Origin: Anseranas semipalmata
Lineage: Eukaryota; Chordata; Aves; Anseriformes; Anseranatidae
Direction: 5' to 3'
DNA: 64,000 nt
Assembly: GCA_013399115.1 (NCBI GenBank)
Contig: VXAA01007265.1
Location: forward strand, 172,507-236,506
Position numbers and translations under genes: made by a program. Positions within the stretch are counted from its first letter, which is position 1. Each line of letters begins with the position of its first letter. The notes beneath the pieces are model-generated. The model was not told the origin of the DNA. It searched no databases and saw only the letters and a program-made list of their open reading frames with translations. Of this stretch, positions 1 to 11,660 are shown in pieces.

Positions 1-2039
1 CAAGGCAAGGAGGAAAAAACAACACAATAAAGTGCCAAAGTCCTATACCTGATTTAAGCCCATCTTCTGTCTTTTTCAGAAAAGAGGAATCCAAGCTGAG
101 CAAAGCTAAGAGAAAGGAAAATTAACTACAGAAGGAAAAATGTCAGTCACCTCCCCCCTGTGAATTTTGCAAGACCTAACAGTTGAAGAGGTAACAGTAG
201 ATAACCAGAAGACATGAGTCTGAGAAGCTTTTGTGAGAACCGGTGGGGCTGTTGAGTGGCCAGGGCAGCAAAGCAGAATCCTTGAAGGAAAGGTCTTCTA
301 AAGAAGCTGAATGATTTGGGGACCTTGGTCTTCACTGCAGACTAAGACAGAGAGAGACGCCATCCCAAGCTGCTACCCTCAAGCAGTTAAAATTGAGGAA
401 CTGTCGGGCTTGAGGTAACACCCCCCTCCCTACAGAGAGGTTCGTTGCCTTTTCACAAAAGTCTCTCATGGGGTTTCTCATTATTTCCTGAATCGCAAGA
501 AGAGATTTATTGTCTGGTCTCTGTGATAGTTTTTAGCTGTTTTGGAACAGAGATGTAAGTAAAACTACGTGTACTTGGTGGATCTCTACATGGAGACATA
601 CAGGCTTCCCACCTGCTGCAAAGCTCTCGGACACTTCCTTTGGAAAGAAAAATGAAGCCCTTTTTTTAGTCTAATGTAGTAATTTTCCTTCTTGTGACAT
701 ACAAAGAAAGGAGTTTCAAAAGTGGTTGGAACTAACCTTCCTTGGTACCCACTGAAACTGGTGGTAAACATCACGGGACTTCGGTGTGGTAGAGTTAAAG
801 CTCAGCTGCTGCTGAAAGAGCTGGTGGAAAATCGCACCCATCTTCCACTGGGTTTTAAGGGGTTTTGTTCCTTGCTGGAACAAACATACATGTTTTCAAA
901 TATTCCTATGGGAAAGAGATGGGTATTGACAAAGCCAAGTTTTTTTGATTTTCACCTTTTTCTGTCCAGATGTAACACTCTGTCTTGGACCTCTCTCCCC
1001 GGGAAATGTCATGTGCAGAAAGCCACAGGGGTATGTTTCAGCTTCTGCTTCAGCATTCAGGTCAGATGAACGCAGGCAACGTCTCTCCTCCCTCCTCCAC
1101 CAAACAAAATTTGATCAGAAATATTCCGGCTGTTTCTAGTGCAGCCAGAAAACAGCAGAGGAGGGAAAAACCCTCCCTTCACTGAAAACTTCAGTGCCTT
1201 CACATCAGCCAGCACAAAGCCTGGTTCCAGCCCTAGACTTCAAGGCAAAGGCCAAAACTAACAGGTGATACTGGGGGAAATGTGGGGGAAGATAGGCTGG
1301 TTGGGTTTCACCTGTTTTTAATATCCATGTGTAATGTTCTTCATATATGTACTTCCTAATCCCATAGTAAACAGCCATAATTTTCCCATTTCACAAAGTT
1401 AAATGCCCATATGCCCACTTGCACACACAGAAAAATTGATCCAGGTGCAGGTGGGATTCAGAAAGCCTGTGGAGGTTAGAAAGGTCACTTTCAAGAGTGA
1501 GGAGAGATTGAGGGTGTTGCTGTTAATCGAAGAAGGGATATTTAACATCTTTCTGACAATAAACAAGGTAAATAACATTAGTCCTGCCAGCCTGGAGGTG
1601 CTGTTAAGATATTTCTTGTGCTTTATGTAAACATATCCACTGCAGTGTCCTCTGATGTCCCGGCTGGGTTGTGCAGGGGTGAGCAGTGCGGAATTTCCGC
1701 CCGTGCTAGGGACCAGCACACCGCTGCACACCTTGCCTTTTCCCGCTCCTGCTGCCCGTGAAGCCAGCTGAAATGGCTGTAGGCACTCAGCCCTTCCTCG
1801 GCCCCCTCCCTGACTCTGCCTGTGGTTTTGAGCAAGCTCAGGTTACCAGGGATCTCCAGATACGTCTCCCTCCCTGCTGTCCCGTAAAATCAACAAACAT
1901 TCCCCCCTTCCCCACCGCCTCTTCCCTTCCCTGAATGCTTAAAGATCTGGGAACTCAGCTCTGCTGGTGGGACTTCAAAAAGCCCAGGCAGGAGTGCCAG
2001 GTTCAGGCCAAACAGCTGCTGTGTACTGTCAAAGCTACA
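1..2039. other. Non-coding DNA, no gene recognised
   Basis: Mixed-composition single-copy DNA. Open frames here are short and overlap on both strands, and none resembles a protein family I know. The only coding-like hint is a splice-bounded open stretch at 1431-1567, described in the findings. No repeat family is recognised by eye. Confidence 0.6.
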
Positions 2040-2350
2040 CACTGCAATGATTTGTATAGCCCGTTGCTGAACCAGCTAGAGCCATTTGTTTAAAAAATAA
2101 AGAGACAGATAAATTCAGCTCTTCCCCTTCTCCTAGCAAGCTGATATCATGCACCTCTCTTAAAAATGGCTTGCTCCAGAATGCATTAGAGCTAAATTAT
2201 CATTTATGTTTGTCACAGGGATTGCTAATGTGTAATGAGATTTTAGAGTTAATGTTTTGTACAAAGCACTTAGCGGAGCTGGGATGAAATTGGTTCAGGA
2301 TTCTGAAGTGGTGTTTTAATTAAAGATATTTTCCAATCAGGGCCGAGCAA
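2040..2350. promoter_or_regulatory. Candidate conserved regulatory block, AT-rich
   Basis: This block stands out from its neighbours by being AT-rich, free of simple repeats and dense in TAAT/ATTA-type homeodomain cores, including TTTTAATTAAAG near 2314 and ATTAGAGCTAAATTATC near 2185. Such texture is typical of vertebrate conserved non-coding enhancers. This is inferred from composition alone: I see no transcript features, and no alignment was possible. It could also be ordinary AT-rich single-copy DNA. Confidence 0.25.
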
Positions 2351-5300
2351 ACGACTTGTCAGAAGATTTTGTACCCATCAGCCAATACACCAATGCAATC
2401 CTGGTGTCGCTTTCTGCTTCTGGGTTTTCTTCAGGGAATTAGAGGACTGAGCCTCTCTGAATCTTATGCAGAACAGCCTTTCTTAGCTGCAGCCCTTATA
2501 GGAGGACAAACGTGTACATGATGCTCTGAAACTTTCACTTGGACATCAATGGTCTGATTCATTGCAGCATGACACTAGCCTTATGCTGCTGTGATTTTGT
2601 TGAACCTGTGCAATATGGGCACGCACTGAAAGCAGTGGCAAGCCAGGTCTTGCAAGTCAAGTCCTGAGCTCTCGTCTGCTGCAGCCAGGTCCTGAGCTCT
2701 GACTGCGAGCTCGTCTTCACTCTCCCGCTCTGCCGTCAGGCATGGCAGCCAGGAAGGAGATGGGAAAATGGGCGACATCCTCATCATTTGCTTTGCCCAT
2801 CCTACAGCCCTGAAAAGCCAAGCCAGGTAGAGCTGTTGAGGGATGCAGGGGAGATGCAGGGTGGGATGGTCCTGCCAGGAAGGGACAAGAGGGAGGAGCT
2901 GCCCTTCCCAGTGCTCCTCACACTTAACCCTCTTCACACGTCCCCTCCTGCCTCTCCAGCCATCAGAGCCGTGACCCAGGCCCCCACGCCCCCCCAGCTG
3001 TCTGGCCCAGGCCGGGCGCTTTTCCCCCGTCCGAGCTCCCTGGGCAAGCACGGGCACCTGCCCCACAGCCTGGGGCAGCCCCGTGGAGCCTGGCTCAGCC
3101 CCACGGGTGCCCAGCAGCTCTGCTGGAGAGCCAGCTGGCATGGGGGTGCAGCTGTGACACTAATTTAGATGATAAGGCTGAGACACAGCAAACCACCCTG
3201 GATTTGTAGAGCTCCATGCTTGGTTTTGCAGTGTTTCTGACAAAACCCCCTGTAGAGCTGAGTAGTTGTGAACCTTTCAGTAGTATGTGCTGCATCCTGC
3301 TTGCTATGATGATAGATACAAATCCTTCTTTATGTGCCCGTGATTTCAAATACATGTTTGTTGCTTTGTTTCAGGAAGAGCAAGGGGGGAACTTTCATTT
3401 TATAGACAGTCTTGCTGTTATAATACATGTGCATGAGTTTCTTCTGTTTTTCTTTTGCAGGTTTGCCCATCTACATGTCCCATGACTGTTTTTTGGAAAC
3501 AGAGGAACAGTAGGTAGGGATTGCAGTGACTTAAAGAGTAACTTGTATCATAATTTGTTCATTTGGTGAACTTTCTCACTCAGTAGGGAAATTGACCTGA
3601 GCTGTGCAAAAGGATGTTGCTGACTAGAATAGAGAGGTGAAGGTGAATCTTGCAGAAATAAATCTCACATATTTACACCTCTGCTATGTGGTGGATGCAT
3701 GAATATGCTGGATATTGTAACATTTTCTTTGCGTTTATCCATAAACTTTGTCTGACATCACGGAGTCTCAGGAAATTACAAGGACAAAAGGAGACCAACC
3801 TGCCTGTTCAGGTCTGCCCCCAGTGAAACAGCATCCTACTCTACAAAACATAGTACACACCACAACTTTGTTGTACATCTCTTGTCCAGCTGTGCGGGTG
3901 CTTTATCCACAAGAGCACTGACACACCACTTGATGAGTGTTGTTTAAGAGGAGCAAGGTACAAACACGCATGGGATATCTTTTGCTGCCAAACCCAAATG
4001 TTCCAAAATCATGAGTCAGATCTTCCCATCCCTTACATTAGAAGACTAGCTGAAATAATGTTCATGAAAATGCCAAACAAATGTGGTGGTGTTCTTCTCT
4101 GCCATGCATTTTATTGGTTCTATGTTTTGAGCCCTCAGAAGTCACTCAGGTTAAATTTTAAGTCTTCTGTTCTCTATAGCCACAAGCGATAGAAAATTCT
4201 GCTGATGTTCCCATCCATTCAATTACAGGAGTCGGTTACAGAAACTGGGGAATTACAGTGAATTGTAAGAGAGGAACCTTCATGATGCTTCTGACACATT
4301 TCTGCCAAAGTGTGCTGATCTACCTTTCCAGAATTCAGAATTATGTGCATTAAATTCTGCATGAGGGATTGCTGGGCAGGAAGTGTTAGGAGACAAAGGA
4401 GAACTCGATTCTTTTCCACAGGGACAGTGCTAAAGCTTCTGGGTTTCCTGCTCGGTGCTGTCAGGGCACTGAACTAGTCGATATGTTTGTGTCTCTGTGG
4501 TCAGAGATCTGCCATCCATAGGGACCATGAACTAGAAAGGGAGAGGAGGTCTGGGTTGGTCGAGAGCCAGGACAGCCAGCCCTGGAGGGAATCCCCATCC
4601 TTGGTGTGATTAGCACCTGGGAGGAAAGAGGGCACAGCTGCCCACTGCCCTCACCAGTGTCCTGGTGGTTCCTGCGGTGTCAGAGGAGTAAAGGGTGAGA
4701 GATGTGACAGGAGAGGGGGCTGTGTGCAGGGACCGTGTTTACAGGCTGAGGAGAGGCTGAACGCGAGGATGGGCTCTGGGTACGTGTCTGCACATGATCT
4801 TGGAGATGTGACTCCTGAGGGGGCAGTCTGGGAGACTTCCCGCTGTGTGCACTTGAGGTGGCAGCAGGTCGGTGCGATCTTCTCGTGCCTGCAGGGGAAG
4901 GAGTGCTCTCTGCCCTGGCTTGTAGTTGGGGTGCGCTAACACGGCCCTTGGCAGCGATGCGTGACCTCTCGTGAGCAATATGTTCCTTACAGATTTACAT
5001 TATGAAGCAAAAGCAAAAGGCCTGCAATTGTTTTAGCAGCACAGGACCAGTGAATCCTTCCTCCTGTCCCCAGCCCTCCACAGTTTTCTGGGTCTGCAGA
5101 AAAAAAGCATTGCTGTTTTTCTCTTCTGGTCTGCTTTTATGTGCTTTTGGTCCTACAGAAATACACGGGCCTTGGTTGGTAGGTCAGAGGGCTGTGCGGG
5201 GGCAGTGGGGCATGCTGTCTGGTAGAGCTATAGCCCTTCCTAAGCTGTGCCCAAAGCCACAGCCTCCAGGATAAGGTCTTCAGAAGTGGTTATCTGGGCC

Positions 5301-8300
5301 ACCATGCTTGGAAGACCTGCTTAAGGTGAGTGTTTTAGGCACTTATTAAGGACTGAAACATGGTCTGAATTTTCAGTAGGAACCTGCTAGGACCTCAGCA
5401 CTGCTTTAAATTAGGCTTTTCTTTACCTGCAGGGTCACCAGTACCATCCGTGCTGCTAGGTCATGGCTCTGCTGGACTGTCTGGGAAAGGAGGTTCAACC
5501 ATGTGTCCTCTTCTGAGCTCCCATATTTCACAGTACCTCCATTCCCAAGGTTATCATGTCTACGTTTTTATCTCTGGTTCAAAGTCTTCATTTGCTGCTT
5601 GCTCCTATAAGGCGATTATTTTCCTCCTCTGCATTGGCTCTTTTGTTCCAGAAAGCCTTGGTAGCTTCAATTTGAGATTTTTATCTTTCAGCCCCAAGAG
5701 CCAGGGCTTTTGGACCCTCCAGGAGTCTGGCCTTGAAACCTGCTACATGTCGGGGTGCCAGAAATGTTCTGGAGGTGCAGCCACCAACTCCTCGGTGTCT
5801 CACTGATTTAGCGCATTTGGCTGTGCCCTTTGGCAGCCTTCACTCGGTGCTTTGACACCAGAGTTTTGACACTAAATGCCCTGTTTCCTGGGAGCATCAG
5901 TTAGATTCTTCTCTCACTGATACAAAACCTTTTATTCTGTAAAGTGGTGCATTTTCTAAGCTTCTGTAGCAGGAGTCATCATGCTCCAGCCATGGATTCA
6001 TGGGCAGAAGATGCCAGTGGGATGCCCTGGCTGCAACAGCTGCTCATACCCGTGTGTCTGCTCAGAACGTACAGATGGAAAATGCTGTTTTTTTCCCCCC
6101 ATTGATCACTGTCCAAAGCATCTGAGGCTCCAACAGACGAGCCAGAAGGGAGCAAAGCTGCCATTCCCACAACTTTGGTACTTTCTATCACATCTTAATT
6201 TCTTCAGAAGTTGCAACGCTGCACTGCAGGCTCGGAGCTGTGGCCTTGCTGGCCCCTCACCAGAGGCCTGCTCTGGCTAGGGGTGCCTGCACGGACTTGC
6301 GTGCCTCAGATGTAGGCACAGACAGGTTCCTCCAAGCCTAGGGGTCCATTCATCCTCAGCTGTGCCTTTTTTTATTTTTTTTTTCTTTCCCTGTTGCTGC
6401 TGCAGGTGGCTTGAGTATCTCGTGCAGCTCGTCTGTTTTAGGCAGATAAAGACATCTGTAACTGTCAATATCTAGCAGCCCTGTCCCTCTGCCATTTTTC
6501 TTTTGTTGTTTTACACAGACTTTTACAAGCGGCTTGCTCTCAAATTTCCGGTGGAATGAATCATGTCGGCAGAGCCTGTGAATCTGTTTCCCATTTGAAG
6601 GCGGGGGAAGGCTCCGTAGGTGCTGGGTCTTCTGAGGAGAACATAGTCACAATTAGGCTGAACAGCTACAGAAACCCACTTATGGGTGCCTTCCCTTGGA
6701 AATCACCCCCAAACCAGGCCCTGCCGGATGTGTCCCTGACAGGTCACTGAGGTGGGAAGGCCCCAGCGCTCTGCACAAACACGCACCATGGCACAGCGCT
6801 GGTGCCAAGGGCCTTCTCTTCACAACCCACCAGCTCACTGCTGCTCAGGTGGGGGGCCTGGCTGGCTGTGCGGCCAGGAGGGCTTGACGATGAGAAATGG
6901 TCTGTCGGTGGCAGCGGGCTGGTGGCAGCACGGACATGTTGTCTGCAGGAAGGGGAGAGGAGCGAGGGGAGGCAGGGCGGGAGGTGAGGACAGGGGGAGT
7001 GGAGGTCAGGGGAAGCGTGGGCTTGGAAGCGGGATCAGAATGTAATGCTGTTGCTCTGTGATTTCATTTTATTTTATTTTTTAAGTAAAAAGGCAGATAA
7101 AGCTGGCAGGTTCTAACACGGGCAAGTGTCCAGATGCTCCCTCCAACACGGGTAAGTTATCCGTGTCCGTTCTGCCACCCACACCCCACCACCACCGCTC
7201 ATCAGGGCACCAGGGGAGTGCTGCACTGGCCTTCAGTCACTTGCTCCTCAGCTGCCAGGTCATGAGCAGAGGCTGCTATTTTTTGGGTCTTGGAGTAAAC
7301 AGGAGAAGAATCAGTGGGCCTTTGCCTGGCTGCTGACCAAATCAAGGCCTCGCTTCAGTGTGGGAAGCTTCAGAGTGAGTTTTAAGTACTGAATATTTGT
7401 CACTGACTTTGCAGGCTCCATTGCTCTTACCCCTAATCTTCCTCACTTGCTCACAATGTGCATGCAGAGGCAGGGAGGGATGATAATGGACTTGCTGTTG
7501 TACTTGCTGTTCCCATAACAAACGGCAGGATCCTGACATAAATTGTTTGAACATGTAACACTGTTCTTACTTCTTAACGATAAGGGCTTAGGAACTGCCC
7601 TTTTCTAAAATGAAAGAAATGAACCAAATGTTATCTCTTTGTTTTAAAAAATGATCCCTGCGACTGCAACAACAAAAAGCCATTACAATGATCCTTAAAG
7701 GTCTAGCAAGCTTTTATGGGAGAGATTTTCCACTCACCAAGCCTGGCTTTGTTCCCACTTTCTCTCTATCTTTCCAGCCTGCGTGGCTCAAGCTTTCTGG
7801 GGCAGCTCGTGCTCCTAGGTACATCTGAGCTGAACAAGGAGGCCCTAGAGGATGTGTCAGAGGTCAGACCTGGAGGGAGAAGTAACTCCTTTGGATACTG
7901 TGTCTAAAGCCAAGTGCTCTAGATCTTGATCCAGTCCCAAGTGCATCCATCATCAATTATATATCTGTACTCAGTGTTTACACAGGTTTCTTGTTTATCA
8001 TGAAATATTTACTTCGAGGCTCTGCATCTGCTGCTAAGCCCAACAGGAGTGTCTATCGCTTGTGCTGAGGAGATAAAATTCCACCATAACCTTTTGGTGC
8101 TATGGCACAGATCTATTAGGAGGCTAGTGCTGGGCTCATGTCAAGCCACGGTGAGCAGCCTGCTGCTCTTGCCTGGGTCAGTGAACACAGCAAGGGTACA
8201 CGTAAATTTGAAAATTTCCAAGTAAAAATAAAAAAAAAACGCAAAGCATTTCTTTTATCATGTGTTTAATAGATTTATGTTTCTGGAGGTAGTAGGGAGA

Positions 8301-8325
8301 AATTAAAAAAATCAGTTCAAGTGGC
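2351..8325. other. Non-coding DNA with GC-rich patches
   Basis: No gene is recognised. GC-rich patches at about 2640-3160, 4550-4960 and 6700-7040 produce overlapping open frames on both strands (up to 186 codons on the minus strand at 2581-3141) without recognisable domains. A G-tract cluster lies at 6952-7012. A strong polypyrimidine tract with an acceptor-like TTTTGCAG occurs just before 3461, followed by AG/GTAGGG about 55 bases later, which might be a non-coding exon. The stretch 3750-3900 could be an old repeat but I cannot assign it. Confidence 0.55.
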
Positions 8326-8382
8326 ATACACAGACACATGCCTGTGCACACACATGCCTTTGCACACACATATACACACATG
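8326..8382. repeat. CA-rich simple repeat
   Basis: Imperfect CA dinucleotide runs are interrupted by two similar units containing ATGCCT and TGCACACACAT. It is an ordinary degenerate microsatellite. The minus-strand open frame across it encodes a Cys/Val/Met-rich string that is an artefact of the repeat. Confidence 0.8.
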
Positions 8383-11340
8383 TAGGTTCACACTGATATG
8401 TCTGAAGTAAAAAGATGTGATCATGAAGTTGCTTTACTGCCATCTTATGACATAACTCTAGCCCTTAGAGCTGGTTTTATGATCTCTGGAACAGAAGGAA
8501 TGGAAATTTAACCCATTTGATTTCTGCATAACCATCCTGTCTTAAACATGCATATGTAGGTTAATGCACACACCCATTAACTCTCCCAGTGTCAACTGCT
8601 GTTAGTGTATCTGCTTAATGCCCTGCTGGGAAGGAGATGAATGGGCTCCTACAGATTCTATTTTGATGCAGCTTTTTTTTAGTTCAGCCCTGGAGGATGC
8701 AGATCCTAGATGGCTCTCCTGGAGCTGCGGGTGATTGTCTAAAGCACTCCATGGGCATACTCTCTCACCTTAAATTTCCAGTTTAATGATACCCTATGCA
8801 ATTCTTAAGTATATTAAGTGAAAATAATGTCTTTCCCAAAGTCCATAAGCATAACTGCTCTCCATGTTGTAGGTGGGCAAAACAAGCCACTGAGTGCTTC
8901 ATTGGTTTGGGCTGAGCCTCCCAGCAGGCCACCTGCAGGGGTGTGAATTGGCTCCTGCTTATAACAGCTGCCTGTCAGCCCTGTGCCCAACCCACCAGGC
9001 TGGGGCTGAAGCTGGGAGTGGGCGCGGGCAGACAAGAGGAGAGGAAGCTGCATGGAAGAGAAGAATGAGGCATGTGAAGGCAAAGTCCTCATCTGTCTCC
9101 AGAGGCCTTGTGACCACTAACTGAAAGGCTATGAATAAGAGCAGCATCCTTCAATGCATTCCTTATCAGGTACTTGGCACGGCTGCATCTTTGTGATGTG
9201 TCTCCCAGCGCAAGACTGCAGAGAGATGTTCAGCATTAGGATGCTGGGTGTAGTAGAAAGCAGGTGGATTTACTTAGCCCTTTGGGTGGAGAAAAGTGGG
9301 AGCATTTTTTATTGTCCAGGCAGGATTTAATGTATTATTTACTCTCTTCCTTTGGATGTATCACAAAGTTGGTCTATGCAAGGAGGAGCAGGGCAGGGAA
9401 GGAGGAGAGACAGAAAGAAAGGGCTATGGCCAGCAGCAGTGCAGACTTGAGGCACAGCTGAGTGATGAGTAGTGGGAGACGCTGAGCAGGCTCAGGCCAT
9501 GCGCGAAGGCTGTGCTTCTTGGCTCTTCCTGACTGTGGAGAAAGACAAACTTTGAAAGGGCTGCAGCTGGAAGGGAGCATATTCCCTTCTTCTCCCACCT
9601 GTGCGTGAGCACCATGAAACTATGGGGTTGGTGCCATCTTCCAGAAGAAAGCTCCTGTTGGCAAGGGAGAGAAGTGGATTTTCCTTGGCCCCGTACTGAG
9701 TTGCTGAGGATGCCGCATTCCCACTGCTGAGATGGATAATCATGCAGGGACAGGGAGAAGGGTGGGAAGTCTGGCTGCCAGTAACCAGCTTCTGGAGCAG
9801 GTCCACTCTGTACTCAAGAAGCAAACTGGTTTCTGAGGTACCACCCATGGGTGGAGACCAGCTCTCGTGGGCTGGAAGCACTTCTAAAAGTAAGCAGCTT
9901 CTGCTGTGCTGGGGTGTTTCTGCTCCATATGATTCATTTTTGAGCTGCTATTGACAAAATACCCAAAATGAATATGAGCAGGCCGCTGGCTGAGGTGTGG
10001 TGCAGGGTTGTTCTGTACAGCTAGGGGTCTTTTGGTGGTGGAAGGGGACAGGAAGGGAGTGAGGTGCTGTGTCCTGGACCAGACCCTGCTCGTGTTCTGC
10101 AGTGGGGAGGAAGGAGGGCGGGGCTGCCCACCAGCCCTGCTTTGGATGCCTTCAGGGTCTCGGTGCAGGGCCACCTCTGGCACTCAGAACTGCTGTGGAC
10201 CCAGCCCCTTGCAGCTCAGGGAGGCGAGGACCTGGGGACATCCATCTGTGCAGATGAGATGGCTTCTCGGTGTGCCTGGCTTGCATCCAAGTTCCTCAGA
10301 GCAGCTGCAGCAGGGTGGAGGATGTGGCTGTACTCGCATGGTGCTGGGCTGCTGCGCCTCTTGTCTACCATGCAAAGCCCGGTCTGTGCCTCCTGGCTGG
10401 CTGATTTTGGGGATGGCGTGGGAGGAGGGGAGCCCAGCAGGTCTGCCTGAGCGGGTGCATGACGCCTGCTCTGGACGTCTGGTGGGGAGCCTGCTGACAC
10501 TTAGGAGAGAGGGCATTGTCCTCGTGCTCCTGCAGCACCCTGTGTCCATGCAGCTGCCCCATCTCCAGCCTGGGGAAGGCTGGATAAGCGTGCCTGGGCT
10601 GAGCTTGGCATCCAAACCAGGGGGCTGTGCTCCCAGGGCGCTGCCGTGTGCTCTCCTATGTTGTGGTCACTGCTGGGAAATGTGTGTGTCTTCCAGCAGG
10701 CATGGAGCAAGGTGATGCCAACCATCACATGACACTCGTCCTTCCTCTTCTCCCCAGAAGGAGCAGCCTGTACAGAGAGCCTGGGTTTCGTGTCCCACAG
10801 AAAGACGCGTGCACCCTTGAGGATGCACACTTAGAAGAGGCAAAACCAGAACCGTGTCTTTTGTGAGGAGCTGGAGAGGGGCAAAGTTTGAAGCAGCCCC
10901 TCTCTGGGGCTGGACTCAGTGACAGCTCTGTCACCATCCCTTTTGTGTGGCAGGTTTCTGGCTGCCCGTCTGTTCTGCAGGCAGTGAGCACAAACATGGG
11001 CCAGCTTTTATTTGGTTTGCATGGTGGATTTTGCTGATTTCTGAGGGTGGGAATGCCGCCTGCTCTGAGGCAGCTGCACCTCCCTGCCCCAGCTGCCACA
11101 GCTCAGCTTCGCCTCAAAACACATTCTTGTGCTGGGTGCAGTGCCGCTGCGCTCCCGGATGGAGATTGGCTTTTATCTGCCTCTGTCTGCATGGCATCTG
11201 CTTCCTTCTGCCTCTTTAATCCTCTGCATTTTCCATAACCTAAAATAAACCAGTAACAAATCTGGGATGCGACTCTCCAGCCAAGGGGACAGATCTGGGG
11301 CTGTGGCATTTTGTACCTACCGTGGTTTCTGCAGCAATCC
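8383..11340. other. Non-coding DNA, GC-rich at 9.9-10.7 kb
   Basis: No gene is recognised. The GC-rich part (about 9880-10720) is open in several frames on both strands, the longest being 235 codons on the plus strand at 10008-10715. The encoded strings are rich in Cys, Trp, Gly and Ser, have no recognisable domain, and overlap comparable frames on the opposite strand, as expected from GC-rich non-coding DNA. Confidence 0.55.
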
Positions 11341-11361
11341 TTTTTTTCTTTTTTTTTTTTT
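11341..11361. repeat. T-rich tract
   Basis: Twenty-one bases are nearly all T with one C. It is a simple low-complexity tract. Confidence 0.85.
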
Positions 11362-11369
11362 CCTTCATT

Positions 11370-11660
11370 ACACAGAAGACTTCTGAGAAATTTATTCTTA
11401 TGTCAGTAGCATTCAAAGGCAGAAAGAAAACCTGCCAAAGAGAGCCTTAAAAGTCGGACATATCATTCAGAGGAGAATTTTCACTAGAGTTATGCTGGAA
11501 TTTTTCCAATAAATAAATTCTACAGACTTTTAAGGGAGAGCTTTTAGATTAATGGAAATATTACTTAAATTAAAATTCATCCCATTAAGCCATCAATTCC
11601 ATTGTCATTGAAACATCATGTGCTTAATTTTAACGATGTGCACAAATAAAAAGGAAACAA
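11370..11660. promoter_or_regulatory. Candidate conserved regulatory block, AT-rich
   Basis: An AT-rich, repeat-free block with many homeodomain-like cores: TTAGATTAATGG near 11546, TACTTAAATTAAAATTC near 11562 and TGCTTAATTTTAACG near 11620. It contrasts sharply with the GC-rich DNA before it. The texture resembles vertebrate conserved non-coding elements, but conservation could not be tested. Confidence 0.25.

Noticed and set aside
2581..3141. 186-codon minus-strand open frame
   Set aside because: An overlapping open frame on the plus strand and a low-complexity Gly/Arg/Pro string; no family recognised.
3750..3900. Possible old CR1 3' end
   Set aside because: Only vague resemblance; no tail octamer and no coding similarity that I could align by eye.
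10008..10715. 235-codon plus-strand open frame
   Set aside because: GC-rich stretch open in several frames on both strands, with no domain and Cys/Trp/Gly-rich composition typical of non-coding GC-rich DNA.
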